Source: Selenomonas ruminantium subsp. lactilytica TAM6421
GTDB lineage: Bacteria > Bacillota > Negativicutes > Selenomonadales > Selenomonadaceae
NCBI RefSeq assembly: GCF_000284095.1
Contig: NC_017076.1
Coordinates: forward strand, 30,349-94,348
DNA length: 64,000 bases
Direction: 5' to 3'
How positions within the stretch are numbered: the first letter of the stretch is position 1; each line of letters starts with the position of its first letter. The notes below the pieces were generated by a model. That model ran no database searches. It saw only the letters and a program-made list of their open reading frames with translations, and was not told the DNA's origin. The position numbers were made by a program, and so were the translations under genes. Shown here piece by piece: positions 41,691 through 51,133 of this stretch.

Positions 41691-41772
41691 TTTAGTTTTA
41701 CCTCTGTAATCTTAAGTAATAAACTCAAAGGTAATAAAATTTTCTTTCATCTTGTTGTATACATCATACCCC

Positions 41773-42516
41773 CTAGAATTTCGTGGCAAAAACGCCAAAC
41801 ATCGGTGTTTCCCCGTACAGCAGCTGTTCCTTTTCATCCCAGAGCCTTTCCGTCAGGTCAAATTCTGCATGTACTTCCCCAAAGCCCATGCTGCGAAGCA
41901 GTTCCACATCCCAGTAGGGACGCTTCGTGCCGCTTAGGGGCAGCTGCATCGGGTCAAATGGCTCAGTAACCTCATCAGCAGTCTCCAGAGCATCACCGTA
42001 CTGACGCAGGCATTCCTGCCGCCTGTCCTCTGCACGGCTGGCCATGTCCTCATCATATAAGGGCATGTTCCAGTTGGCGTCAAACAACAATAAGCGTCCC
42101 CCTGGCCTCAGCAATCGTCGGCATTCCTCGTAGACCTGCCAAGGATTTGACAACGTCCAGGTAACATTGCGGCTCACAATGGCATCAAAGGAGCCTGCGG
42201 CAAAATTCAGCTGGTTGATATCCATTTGCTGCAGGTCTACACTAACCCCAGCCATTTCAATCAGGTGTCGTGCCTGGGCCAGCATGCCCTCTGAACAGTC
42301 TACGGCCGTCACCTCAAGCCCCATCTTGGCAAGAATTATGGAGAAAAAAGCCGGGCCACAGCCCAGGTCCAGCACCCTATGTGTGTCAGCGAGCATCTTT
42401 TCCCTCAAGAGCTTCTGCCACGCCTCCACACGAAAACTTGCCAATTCATCCTGTATGATGTTGCCGTAATTCTCTGCGTCCTGGGACCAATAACGAGCCA
42501 TGCTTTCAATGTCCAA
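41773..42516 (-). CDS. class I SAM-dependent methyltransferase
   Basis: 247 residues. Motif I VLDLGCGPAFFSIILAKMG, the acidic VDCS, and LLRPGGRLLLFD are clear. GGAGGT at 42531-42526 is best placed for TTG 42516, which overlaps the stop of the upstream hydrolase by 11 bp; ATG 42501 is a possible alternative. Substrate unknown. Confidence 0.85.
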   Translation of the reverse strand: MDIESMARYWSQDAENYGNIIQDELASFRVEAWQKLLREKMLADTHRVLDLGCGPAFFSIILAKMGLEVTAVDCSEGMLAQARHLIEMAGVSVDLQQMDINQLNFAAGSFDAIVSRNVTWTLSNPWQVYEECRRLLRPGGRLLLFDANWNMPLYDEDMASRAEDRRQECLRQYGDALETADEVTEPFDPMQLPLSGTKRPYWDVELLRSMGFGEVHAEFDLTERLWDEKEQLLYGETPMFGVFATKF

Positions 42517-43111
42517 AGCTGCTGCACCTCCGAATCCAATCATCAAGAAATGCCATCTGCTCTTCGGTATGGAACCAATGCTCGCCATTTTCCATAACCG
42601 TCAGCCCTGCATGGTGCTTTTCAGCGAAATCCTTCATTGTTTCAAGTGTTGTCAGCTGGTCATTCCCGCCGTACAGAATCTGCGTCGGCACATTCCATTT
42701 GATAGAATGACTCCTGACGTAGCTCAGATAATCCCAGGATAAATCCTCGCCAAATTCGGTATGTATTACGCCCCGGGCTTCCAACTCCGCCTCCGTCACA
42801 TTGGCCCATTTCATCATATCCACAATCAGCTTTTCCATATCAACGATAGGCGAAATGAAATATGCCTTCTGAATAAGCCCGTCTATTTCCGCATTCATGC
42901 TGAAAAATGCCCCAATGCTGTTGGCAATCAGCCAAATATTCTCGTGTTTTTTTGCCAGCTCATCTACAGCTGCCCGAATTTCTTTCCCCGTTTCCCAGGG
43001 AGAAAATGTCTGGTAGTCCAATCCAATAACCTCATCGCCGGGAAATAGTGGCTTGTAGTGCTTACTTTCCTCAGCGGTTCCACCTTTGCCATGTACATAT
43101 AATATCTGCAT
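42506..43111 (-). CDS. alpha/beta-hydrolase
   Basis: 201 residues. ILYVHGKGGTAEESKHY, the nucleophile region IANSIGAFFSM (Ser), YGGNDQLT (Asp) and GEHWFHTEE (His) give a full triad in order. Resembles small RBBP9/YdeN-like serine hydrolases. First in a pair with the methyltransferase. Confidence 0.82.
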   Translation of the reverse strand: MQILYVHGKGGTAEESKHYKPLFPGDEVIGLDYQTFSPWETGKEIRAAVDELAKKHENIWLIANSIGAFFSMNAEIDGLIQKAYFISPIVDMEKLIVDMMKWANVTEAELEARGVIHTEFGEDLSWDYLSYVRSHSIKWNVPTQILYGGNDQLTTLETMKDFAEKHHAGLTVMENGEHWFHTEEQMAFLDDWIRRCSSFGH

Positions 43112-43144
43112 TCGTCTAACCCCCTCCTGCCCGGCTCAAATTCG

Positions 43145-43771
43145 CTATTTTTTTTCGCAAATTGTAATTTCTGTCTGTAACTGTTCCAAAAATCTCGCCG
43201 CATGCCCGCCATCCATCTGCACATGATGAAACTGTAAGGACACGGGCAAGACCGTTTTGAAAAGCCCCTTGCGGTATTTCCCCCACATCACCAACGGGTT
43301 GGAGAACTTTTCCGTATACTGATTTACGATACAATCCAGTTCTGTCTGTATCATGGCCGATGTGCCGATAATCATGCAATCTTCGATAAAACTGCTTTTA
43401 CATTCCGACGCTGCCCTTTGGGTCAGCTCCAAATAATCCCGATTGAATTGTTCCAAATCATCCGAAAACGGAATGTCACAAGAGTTAATGCCACCCTGCT
43501 TGTTGGCCACAATGACATTTATGGCCAGCTTGTCGTAGCGAAAGAGCTTTCCATCTTTCGGCAGCAAGTAAAACTCTTCTATTCTGCTGGCAGCCCTGCC
43601 AATGCACCAGCACATCAGTACCGTGAATTTTATGCCACTCTTTTTCTTCATTTTCAGCAAGGGGCTGACATTCAGTGTCTTTACCAACGTTACCATCGGC
43701 ATAGGTGATGACATCCACAAGGAAAAAGCCTCAGCACGGCTGCTTTCCTGTGGCAAAATCTCAGTTTTCAT
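43145..43771 (-). CDS. chloramphenicol acetyltransferase-like (CatA fold) enzyme
   Basis: 208 residues, as in the CAT family. The catalytic FHHVQMDGGHAARFL carries the invariant His and DG; MPMVTLVKTLNVS and NQYTEKFSNPLVMWGKY are further family positions. Chromosomal members often acetylate other acceptors, so resistance should not be assumed. Confidence 0.85.
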   Translation of the reverse strand: MKTEILPQESSRAEAFSLWMSSPMPMVTLVKTLNVSPLLKMKKKSGIKFTVLMCWCIGRAASRIEEFYLLPKDGKLFRYDKLAINVIVANKQGGINSCDIPFSDDLEQFNRDYLELTQRAASECKSSFIEDCMIIGTSAMIQTELDCIVNQYTEKFSNPLVMWGKYRKGLFKTVLPVSLQFHHVQMDGGHAARFLEQLQTEITICEKK

Positions 43772-43785
43772 GATTCCCCTGCCTT

Positions 43786-44490
43786 TCAGCTGCCAGACCG
43801 TTTCTTGGGCTGGGACAGTTCGAAACTCTCGTCGATTCTTTGCTGGAGCTCAGACATTGGTATGCTACCATCAAGGCACACCGTGTACCAATATTTCCTG
43901 TTCATGTGCCAGCCGGGAAAATATCGCGCTCCATCAACCAAGGCGGTCACTTGCTCTGCCGTGCCATGGAGATTCATGATGCGGATGGGATGGCTGCCAC
44001 CAAGACCAATCTTGCTGGGATGAACCTTCATAAAAACCGCATACCATTTCCTGGTCAGATGGGAGCGAATGACTGCCGCATCCATATCATCCTTCCAGGG
44101 ATACTCGATTTCGTCACCATAGGTTTTCTGCACATAGCTCAGAAGCTCCTCTACATAAGCCCCATGGAAATTGCCATGCTCGCCGCAAGCCTCCCCGATG
44201 CGGTCAAGCACGGCCTGATAGGCGGCCCGGACTGCCCCTACAAAGGCTCCCTGGGCATTTTCCACCAGATGCAGCACATAGGGCTCCTCGGCTTCCGTGT
44301 CCAGCAGCAAAGTTGACACAACACCGTCCTTGCTGACCTTTACATGGAGCTTAAAACTGCCTGACAGCAAATCCTCTGCGTAAAAATATACATCACCGTC
44401 AAGGGCAAAGCCAAAGGGCTCCAGCTTATCTGCCATCAGCTTCGGTAGTTCTCCAAATGCCAGCTCATGCCATTCTTCTGTCCGTTTCAT
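43786..44490 (-). CDS. MmcQ/YjbR-family protein
   Basis: 234 residues. The C-terminal half (YPWKDDMDAAVIRSHLTRKWYAVFM... PGWHMNRKYWYTV) is the MmcQ/YjbR double-winged fold; the N-terminal 110 residues are an extra alpha/beta part. Role unknown; proposed DNA binding in the family is unproven. It overlaps DUF488 by 4 bp. Confidence 0.82.
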   Translation of the reverse strand: MKRTEEWHELAFGELPKLMADKLEPFGFALDGDVYFYAEDLLSGSFKLHVKVSKDGVVSTLLLDTEAEEPYVLHLVENAQGAFVGAVRAAYQAVLDRIGEACGEHGNFHGAYVEELLSYVQKTYGDEIEYPWKDDMDAAVIRSHLTRKWYAVFMKVHPSKIGLGGSHPIRIMNLHGTAEQVTALVDGARYFPGWHMNRKYWYTVCLDGSIPMSELQQRIDESFELSQPKKRSGS

Positions 44491-44867
44491 TGATATCTCG
44501 TCCTCAATCGGCGTCTAAGCCATTCCCTAAGCACCATAGCATGGTTCTCCTGCTCATTTTTGGCCGCAAAGACCAGCGTCAGATTCTGCGATTCCAGCAA
44601 GTTCTGGCATTTGCCCACAAACTCCTCCGCAGCTTTATTTCCATTTAGTTCTTCGATATAAGCCTGGGAAAAACCTTCAAAAGGCATTTCTCCCTGATGA
44701 TACAGCTTGCGGATTTCCGTACTGGGCGTGATTTCCTTGGCCCACTCGTCAAGATGGGCAGCCTCTTTCTTTATCCCTCTGGGCCAAAGCCTGTCCACCA
44801 GCACCCTGTACCCATCCTGCTCCTCCTGTAGCTCGTATATACGCTTCAACAATATTTTGTGACTCAT
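44487..44867 (-). CDS. DUF488-family protein
   Basis: 126 residues. VLVDRLWPRGIKKEAAHLDEWAKEITPS is the DUF488 signature; FVGKCQNLLESQNLTLVFAAKNEQENHA follows. Function unknown. First gene of a pair with MmcQ/YjbR. Confidence 0.85.
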   Translation of the reverse strand: MSHKILLKRIYELQEEQDGYRVLVDRLWPRGIKKEAAHLDEWAKEITPSTEIRKLYHQGEMPFEGFSQAYIEELNGNKAAEEFVGKCQNLLESQNLTLVFAAKNEQENHAMVLREWLRRRLRTRYQ

Positions 44868-45007
44868 AAATCCGTACCTTCTTACATAGCGAGCCTTACC
44901 CGCATCAACAAAAATTCTCATAGTCAGGTTCCAACAAATCTTCCATACGACACCACATAGCCTTGGCAAGCTTGTGCAGGGGGACGGCTGATATCTTGTT
45001 TGTTTAT

Positions 45008-45038
45008 TGACAACTTCAGACCCCTAATGATAGAATAC
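45008..45038 (+). promoter_or_regulatory. possible promoter
   Basis: TTGACA, 18 bp and TAGAAT lie about 130 bp before the GNAT gene. Nothing else was found in 44868-45168. Confidence 0.45.
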
Positions 45039-45168
45039 CACTAATCGAATAAATGAGCACTACCTCCTTCACCGGATGGAAGAAAAATGTGTCCAAGTAC
45101 TGACGCAGGTTCAGCCATTCTGCTGAAAGTTAATGCTTGGACCTTTTGTATTAGGAGGATATTTCATT

Positions 45169-45594
45169 ATGTCCGAAACTATTATCACCCAAGGTCTTCC
45201 CACAGATGCAATGGCCATCCGCCAGGAAGTTTTCGTTGACGAACAGGGCTTTCACGATGAATTTGATGACATCGACAGCATAGCCCATCACCTGATTCTA
45301 TATGTAGATAAACAGGCCGCAGGCTGCTGCCGTTTGTTCCCATCGAAAAGAGAAAATACATACGTTATGGGCAGACTGGCTGTTCGTAAGCAATTCCGTG
45401 GCAAGGCTTATGGAAAACTTATCCTGCAGGAAGCTGAGAAATGGCTCTGTCAACAAAACATCCGCACTCTCGAACTCTCGGCACAAGTTCGGGTAAAACC
45501 ATTCTATGAGACATTGGGATATATTGCTTCTGGGGAAGAATACCTCGACGAGTATTGTCCCCATATTCACATGGAAAAAGACCTAATAAAATGA
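45169..45594 (+). CDS. ElaA-like GNAT N-acetyltransferase
   Basis: 141 residues. IRQEVFVDEQGFHDEFDDID is typical of the ElaA/YjcF group, and VRKQFRGKAYGKLIL is the acetyl-CoA loop. AGGAGGAT before ATG 45169. Acceptor unknown. Confidence 0.85.
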   Translation: MSETIITQGLPTDAMAIRQEVFVDEQGFHDEFDDIDSIAHHLILYVDKQAAGCCRLFPSKRENTYVMGRLAVRKQFRGKAYGKLILQEAEKWLCQQNIRTLELSAQVRVKPFYETLGYIASGEEYLDEYCPHIHMEKDLIK

Positions 45595-45660
45595 ATCATT
45601 TTTTCTACATTCTTGATAACTAACATCCTCAAGCAGCAGCCCGCAAAATGTTCACAGTAA

Positions 45661-46053
45661 ATGCTTTTAAAAAGATTTCGTACTTATACAGACAAGTATC
45701 CTATTATAGAAAAGCATAAATCTCCTCTGAACAATCGTACCAATATACATAACAATTCCACCGTGATAAATGTTTCATTTACGAATGAAAATATTCCCTG
45801 CTCTTCTGGGCCAATTACTAATATCGGTTTGGCCAGAAAAATTGCTCGCAGCATCAACATGGCTCAATGGCTAAATATAGATAACCCGAAATCCTTCCGT
45901 TGTATTCTACCAAATCACGAAGACAAACATCCCTCTGCATCTATTTATCACAATGAAGACCATGACCGTTATTTTTGCCATTGCTGCAACAATGGCCGAG
46001 GGCTTGATTCTATCGACCTTGCCCAAAAGCTCGCCCACTTGAGCGTCAAATAA
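45661..46053 (+). CDS. orphan primase-type zinc-ribbon (CHC2-like) protein
   Basis: 130 residues. CILPNHEDKHPSASIYHNED followed by YFCHCC matches the zinc ribbon at the N-terminus of DnaG-type primases and mobile-element replication proteins, but no TOPRIM domain follows. The first 60 residues are Asn/Ile-rich and AT-rich, and no RBS is clear. It may be the remnant of a phage or plasmid primase. Confidence 0.5.
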   Translation: MLLKRFRTYTDKYPIIEKHKSPLNNRTNIHNNSTVINVSFTNENIPCSSGPITNIGLARKIARSINMAQWLNIDNPKSFRCILPNHEDKHPSASIYHNEDHDRYFCHCCNNGRGLDSIDLAQKLAHLSVK

Positions 46054-46082
46054 CAAGCGAAACTCCCCTCGACAGCAACCTC

Positions 46083-46115
46083 AAAAAGGTGCCCGGCAAA
46101 TTGTCGGGCACCTTT
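46083..46115. terminator. bidirectional terminator
   Basis: AAAGGTGCCCG pairs with CGGGCACCTTT. Confidence 0.8.
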
Positions 46116-46143
46116 GCAAGCACGTTATTTATGATGGTCAGCC

Positions 46144-47229
46144 TCATTCGTTAACACGAATCACATTTTCCCCATAGATGGTCTTGAAATCATCCCGCAT
46201 GGAAACAGGAATCCAGCCATTTTCCTGAGCGGCGGCTTTCGTGGCCGCCGCTTTTTTGCTATTGCCAAACTCCCGCTCCAGGTCGTCACATAGAAGCACA
46301 AATGCGGCACTCTTGTAGGGATTGTCATGAATCGTATACTGAAACATACTATAATCCCCTTCGCTATTGCCGAAGGCCAGGACGGGCTGGCGGCCTATTT
46401 CACGCTGAATAGCCGCTATCTTGTTGGCTTCCGTATTCTTGAAAACACGCTCATTTCCCCGCAATAACTTTTCCCCCGGCACTATATTATAGCCATCCAG
46501 CTTGCTGCTGGGATGATTTTCTGTCACATAGGAGTAATTTGTACCAATGATACGTTCCGGCGGAATATCCATCACGCCATCTGTCAGCACCCGAAGCATT
46601 TCTCTGTCGCAGCCAGAGACAATATAGACGCTAAAATCCTTGGCCTGTAGGTAAGACACCACTTCTATCATGGGCAGGTAGAATGCTTCGCCCACCTTTA
46701 GATTGGTCAGGCCTGCTTCATAGCTTGTGTTTATGTAGTTTTTTACATAAACAGAAAACTCCCCGGGTGTCATCCCTGCAAAAGCGTTACTCTTTACATC
46801 CTTGGTAAGACGTTTACTCAAATCTGCAGGCAGCTTCTCATGCTTCAAAAGCAACGACCTTACTTTCTGAGCTGTCGCACGAACCTGAGGACTGGCCAAA
46901 AAACTCTTGTCATCCAGCACCCGGTAAAGGGACAACATCGCATCAAAATAGTAGGGGGCAGTTTCACACATCAAAGTCCCGTCACAGTCAAAGACTGCCA
47001 CCCGGTCCTTTACAGGGATAAAATGGGGACTTTTCTTATTGGTCACATCTTCCACATAAGATACCAACGCCTGATAAGCCGCCGAATCCTTTTGCCAATA
47101 TCTGAACTGACTGCTCCTGTTTACCTGAATCGCAGCTATTTCTTGACGGCTTATTGCGTCCGCCACGTTTATCGGAGCCATAAACCCAGCCGCCAAGGCC
47201 AGAACACAGGCTAAAAACTTTTTCTTCAT
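46144..47229 (-). CDS. secreted HAD-family phosphatase
   Basis: 361 residues with a signal peptide (MKKKFLACVLALAAGFMAPINVADA). The HAD core has VAVFDCDGTL, VYIVSGCDREML and LAFGNSEGDYSMF. The set resembles phosphoserine-phosphatase-like (HAD-IB) enzymes sent to the periplasm to recover phosphate from organic esters. It overlaps the preceding secreted protein gene by 4 bp. Confidence 0.82.
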   Translation of the reverse strand: MKKKFLACVLALAAGFMAPINVADAISRQEIAAIQVNRSSQFRYWQKDSAAYQALVSYVEDVTNKKSPHFIPVKDRVAVFDCDGTLMCETAPYYFDAMLSLYRVLDDKSFLASPQVRATAQKVRSLLLKHEKLPADLSKRLTKDVKSNAFAGMTPGEFSVYVKNYINTSYEAGLTNLKVGEAFYLPMIEVVSYLQAKDFSVYIVSGCDREMLRVLTDGVMDIPPERIIGTNYSYVTENHPSSKLDGYNIVPGEKLLRGNERVFKNTEANKIAAIQREIGRQPVLAFGNSEGDYSMFQYTIHDNPYKSAAFVLLCDDLEREFGNSKKAAATKAAAQENGWIPVSMRDDFKTIYGENVIRVNE

Positions 47230-47768
47230 AAAGACAATCCTCCATTCCCTTTCTTAGCAAACCACTTTGCAAATATCAGGTATATCTCCTTAGCCCATTC
47301 TGCATCAGGCTCACCATCAATGGTAAATCGCAGTACCTCCCCCGATGCATATAAAGCTTCAAAATCACAGGGCTGAAATTCTACGGGCAAACCTGCCGTT
47401 ATATGATAAGTACCATTTTTTTTCGCCAGTCCATGCTTATCAATAGCGGTCTGCAATTTTCTTAACAGCTTCTTATCTGCGGGAAACTTGCTGCCCGAAG
47501 AGGACTCAGATGCCATCAGGACAGAACCTTCTTTTTCCACCTTGAAGGTATAAAGAGTCCCTTCACCATCATTACTTCGCCCATTGAAAATAAAGCAGTG
47601 GACATAGAACTCCGTTATCTCCTTGGATGTAATTTCCTTGGGTGCATGATAGTCTGTCTTATCTGTCACACCGCCATCAACAGGAACTGCACCCTCCCCT
47701 AGACCAAATACCCCTAAAGCACATATAATCGTTGCTAGTAACAATTTCTTGACAAACTTCACGTTCAT
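47226..47768 (-). CDS. secreted hypothetical protein
   Basis: 180 residues with a signal peptide (KFVKKLLLATIICALGVFGLGEGA). The rest is a beta-rich domain (EFYVHCFIFNGRSNDGEGTLYTF, ALYASGEVLRFTIDGEPD) found in Negativicutes and other Firmicutes without known function. GAGGGATA selects ATG 47768. Transcribed with the secreted phosphatase. Confidence 0.65.
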   Translation of the reverse strand: MNVKFVKKLLLATIICALGVFGLGEGAVPVDGGVTDKTDYHAPKEITSKEITEFYVHCFIFNGRSNDGEGTLYTFKVEKEGSVLMASESSSGSKFPADKKLLRKLQTAIDKHGLAKKNGTYHITAGLPVEFQPCDFEALYASGEVLRFTIDGEPDAEWAKEIYLIFAKWFAKKGNGGLSL

Positions 47769-47907
47769 AATATTATCCCTCACAGAATTACGCTTTGTTG
47801 TACTGCATACTATTCTCGTAAGGTACTCCCATTTCCTTCAAATGTCTTCATAGTAATGCAGATAACCGGCATATACGGCAACTGTGCCACGACCGTGCAA
47901 ACTTAAG

Positions 47908-47955
47908 CAAAAAAACGGGCACCTCAAATACCACGAGATGCCCGTCTTTTGACAA
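47908..47955. terminator. hairpin terminator
   Basis: ACGGGCACCTC pairs with GAGATGCCCGT; A-run before, TTTT after. It lies in a 334-bp gap (47769-48102) that otherwise shows no gene. Confidence 0.7.
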
Positions 47956-48102
47956 CCTAATGACTGGTCTTTTTCTTTACAATTACAAAAATTTCCTCCT
48001 TATTTCAGATAAGCTGCCCTGCTCATTGCCAAGCAGGAATTTCCCATACGAAAAAAGAAACCTATATACCATCTCTCAAGATTCTCAAAGCAGGTGAAGC
48101 GT

Positions 48103-49299
48103 ATGACAAAAAAAATATTTGACGAAGATGTAATGCTCAGAAAATGCGAAGCACAGGTAACGGATTGTATTGAACTGAAGGATGGCTTTGGCATCGAGCT
48201 TGACCAAACCGTATTCTATCCAGAAGGCGGCGGTCAGCTCAGTGATACAGGTGAGCTTCTTATTGGAGAAAAGACTGTTGCCGTAATCCATGTCAGGGAA
48301 AAAGATGGTCACATCTTCCATGAAACCAAAGACCCCGTGGCAACTGGCACCAAAGTTGAGGCTCAAATACACTGGCAGACTCGCTTTGACCATATGCAGC
48401 AGCACTGCGGCGAGCACTTGCTGTCCTATGCCTTTTGGAAACTTTTCGGAGCGGACAATATCGGCTTCCATATGTCGCCCGATATGGTAACCATCGACTT
48501 AAGCCATCAGGTATCAACGGAAGAAATCGCCCAGGCAGAGAAACTGGCCAACGAGCATATCCAAGCCGACCTCCCCATAAGAACTGAATGGATGGATGCT
48601 GAAAAGGCCTCCAAAGCTGCCTCCCGCAAATTTAACGACAAATTGACGGGCCCTGTCCGGGTGGTTGCCATCGAAGGCAGCGATTCCTGTACCTGCTGTG
48701 GCACCCATCCTCCCAGAACCGGCATGACCGGCTTATTGAAGATTTTCAAAGCGGAAAAGCACAAACAGGGCACCAGAATATACTTTCTCTGTGGCAGACT
48801 GGCTCTGAAAAAAATCAATGACTGTTGGGAAAGCCTCAGCAAAGCCACGCAAGCCCTTTCCCTAAAAGAAGAGGAAATATGCCTTGGTGTCTCAAAACTC
48901 CAGGAAGAAAACAGCCAGCTCAGAGCACGGCTGGCCGCCTTCGAACAACAATGGGCGGTCAATCGTGCCCAACAGCTTTTGGCAGCGGCCGAGCTATCTT
49001 CTGGAGCCAAAGAGATTCTGACAGTAGAAGATGACATTACGCCGGATGCTGCCCGCAGCCTGGCCCAGGAACTTGCAAAAGACCCGTTGGTCCGAGCCGC
49101 TGTTTTCTATGCCAGCAAAGACAGGCTGAACTACATATTGGTACAAGGGGAAAAAGCAACTGGAAGCTGTCGCCAAAAAATAACCGCCATAAACGAGCTG
49201 CTGCAAGGACGAGGTGGTGGCAAAGACAATCAGGCTCAGGGAAGTGCCCCTCTTCAACCTGACTGGCAAAACATCGTAAAGCAGCACTTCTATAAATAG
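48103..49299 (+). CDS. alanyl-tRNA editing protein (AlaX-like) with DHHA1 domain
   Basis: 398 residues. The editing site is QTVFYPEGGGQLSDTG, HMQQHCGEHLLSYAF and CTCCGTHPPRTG, the HxxxH...CxxxH zinc set of AlaRS/AlaX editing domains. A coiled-coil stretch (about 255-300) leads to a DHHA1 domain ending in GRGGGKDNQAQG. It clears Ser- or Gly-charged tRNA-Ala. AGGTGAA supports ATG 48103 over GTG 48094. Confidence 0.88.
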   Translation: MTKKIFDEDVMLRKCEAQVTDCIELKDGFGIELDQTVFYPEGGGQLSDTGELLIGEKTVAVIHVREKDGHIFHETKDPVATGTKVEAQIHWQTRFDHMQQHCGEHLLSYAFWKLFGADNIGFHMSPDMVTIDLSHQVSTEEIAQAEKLANEHIQADLPIRTEWMDAEKASKAASRKFNDKLTGPVRVVAIEGSDSCTCCGTHPPRTGMTGLLKIFKAEKHKQGTRIYFLCGRLALKKINDCWESLSKATQALSLKEEEICLGVSKLQEENSQLRARLAAFEQQWAVNRAQQLLAAAELSSGAKEILTVEDDITPDAARSLAQELAKDPLVRAAVFYASKDRLNYILVQGEKATGSCRQKITAINELLQGRGGGKDNQAQGSAPLQPDWQNIVKQHFYK

Positions 49300-49317
49300 G
49301 ACTCCCAAAGAGAATAG

Positions 49318-49815
49318 CTAGAAATCCATGCCTTCCAAGGAAAGCAAATATTTCTTTTTTTCCAGCCCTCCGGCGTATCCTGTAAGACTTCCGTTTGTTC
49401 CCACCACTCTGTGGCAGGGAACAATAAGCGATATGGGGTTATGACCAACAGCTCCACCTACCGCTTGGGCTGACATGGCTGGCAGCTCCTTGGAACGAGC
49501 CATCTGCCGGGCTATTTCTCCATAGGTCATCGTTTTACCATATGGTATGGTAAGTAATATTTCCCATACTGCCTTGCGAAAATCAGAACCTCGCATAGAA
49601 ATCGGAGGCGTAAACTCTGGCATCCCCCCCGCAAAATAGATAGCGAGCCACCTGCTTGCAGTGTCAAAAATCGGCAGATTTTTTTCTTTGGTCTCCTTTG
49701 ACAGACCATCCGCATAGTATTTCTGACGGTCAAACCATAACCCCACCAAAAATAATCCATCACTGGCCAACATGATTCTTCCCAGCGGTGATTGATAGTA
49801 ATGTATATAATCCAT
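49318..49815 (-). CDS. ogt: methylated-DNA--protein-cysteine methyltransferase
   Basis: 165 residues. The acceptor site is IVPCHRVVG, with VGGAVGHNPISL before it and TGYAGGLEKKKYLL after. It repairs O6-alkylguanine by suicide transfer. GGAGGA selects ATG 49815. Confidence 0.93.
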   Translation of the reverse strand: MDYIHYYQSPLGRIMLASDGLFLVGLWFDRQKYYADGLSKETKEKNLPIFDTASRWLAIYFAGGMPEFTPPISMRGSDFRKAVWEILLTIPYGKTMTYGEIARQMARSKELPAMSAQAVGGAVGHNPISLIVPCHRVVGTNGSLTGYAGGLEKKKYLLSLEGMDF

Positions 49816-49916
49816 AACGCGTCCTCCTCCATCTCTCCTATTATTGCACAAAGGTCAGGCAGCATGTTATACTCTTTAAGAAAATCAATTGAAAGAATTT
49901 TAAGAGGACACATAGA

Positions 49917-50141
49917 ATGATAACCATATCTGAACTGAAATCTGGTCTTATCTTCGGAGATAACGAATCTGGAGAATACGTCTATATGCCTGCCAGCGAA
50001 ATTGGAATAGACAACCCCATGTGCGTTTACGAAACAAACGGGCAGCATTCAGACGTAGACCTGCAGGAAGCCCTGCGTCTGATAAGAGTGCGGGCCCTGC
50101 GGCAAACGAAGCATCCTGTATTGGGAACCAGCTCCTGCTGA
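49917..50141 (+). CDS. hypothetical protein, 74 residues
   Basis: No recognised family; alpha/beta pattern. RBS AGAGGA. It precedes the DUF5131 gene by 25 bp on the same strand. Confidence 0.5.
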   Translation: MITISELKSGLIFGDNESGEYVYMPASEIGIDNPMCVYETNGQHSDVDLQEALRLIRVRALRQTKHPVLGTSSC

Positions 50142-50166
50142 ATTGCAATTGCCTTAGGTAATCCCT

Positions 50167-51051
50167 ATGCATGATATCTGGAACCCTTGGCATGGGTGTG
50201 TCCGCATCAGCCCCGGCTGTGCCAACTGTTACATGTACACCCTCGACCAGCAGCGAGGAAAATCCGGGGCGGACATCTACCGCACCAACAATTTCAACTA
50301 TCCCCTGCAAAGGGACCGCTATGGCAATTACAAAATCAAGTCCGGCGAACTGATTCGTGTCTGCATGACTTCCGATTTCTTTCTGGAGGAAGCCGACCAA
50401 TGGCGGGCTGACGCTTGGGAAATCATGCGTCAGCGGCCTGATGTCATATTCTATCTGCTAACCAAAAGGCCTGAGCGTGTAGCAAACTGCCTGCCCGATG
50501 ATTTTGGCAATGGCTGGGAAAATATCTGGTTCAATGTGACCTGTGAGAATCAGCAGATGGCCAACAAACGGCTACCATATCTAAAAGAACTCCCCTTCCG
50601 CCATAAAGGCGTCATGTGTGCCCCCCTCATCGGTCCGGTCAGTCTTCTTCCTTATCTGGATGAGGACTTTATCGAGCAGGTCATCTGTGGCGGGGAAAAC
50701 TACGCGGGTTCCCGGCCCTGCAATTACGACTGGGTGCTGGCTCTGCATGATGAGTGCCGCAAAGCTAATGTTTCCTTCTCTTTTATCGAGATAGGCTCCA
50801 ACTTTGTAAAAGATGGCCGCCATTATCACCTTGGCAGCAAGCAGAAACAGGCCGAACAGGCATTCAAGGCCGGTCTGAACTATGTCGACAGACCTCAGCA
50901 CTTTGACCTGCATTACCCCATCGGAATACAACTTCAGCCACATGAGCTATACCAAGCACGATACGATGGCCCCCACTGCCACGCCTGTGGCAGCCGCCTG
51001 ATATGCAACGGCTGCAGCCATTGCGGAAAATGTGGCGGAGATGTTTGGTAA
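50167..51051 (+). CDS. DUF5131-family (phage Gp37/Gp68-like) protein
   Basis: 294 residues. WNPWHGCVRISPGCANCYMYTLDQ carries the clustered Cys of the family, which may hold an iron-sulfur cluster; LLTKRPERV and VICGGENYAGSRPCNYDWV also belong. The last 30 residues add a zinc-ribbon (CHACGSRLICNGCSHCGKCGG) not found in most members as I know them. Function unknown. Confidence 0.78.
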   Translation: MHDIWNPWHGCVRISPGCANCYMYTLDQQRGKSGADIYRTNNFNYPLQRDRYGNYKIKSGELIRVCMTSDFFLEEADQWRADAWEIMRQRPDVIFYLLTKRPERVANCLPDDFGNGWENIWFNVTCENQQMANKRLPYLKELPFRHKGVMCAPLIGPVSLLPYLDEDFIEQVICGGENYAGSRPCNYDWVLALHDECRKANVSFSFIEIGSNFVKDGRHYHLGSKQKQAEQAFKAGLNYVDRPQHFDLHYPIGIQLQPHELYQARYDGPHCHACGSRLICNGCSHCGKCGGDVW

Positions 51052-51085
51052 AATTGCCAAAACTTAATAACGACGGAACCAATGA

Positions 51086-51133
51086 AAAACGGCCAAATAC
51101 CCAAAATCCATGGATATTTGGCCGTTCTTTTAG
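51086..51133. terminator. bidirectional terminator
   Basis: AACGGCCAAATA pairs with TATTTGGCCGTT, followed by CTTTT. It slightly overlaps the stop of the convergent secreted-protein gene. Confidence 0.8.

Noticed and set aside
43145..43771. Chloramphenicol resistance gene
   Set aside because: The CAT fold is certain, but chromosomal members often have other acceptors and no mobile context is present.
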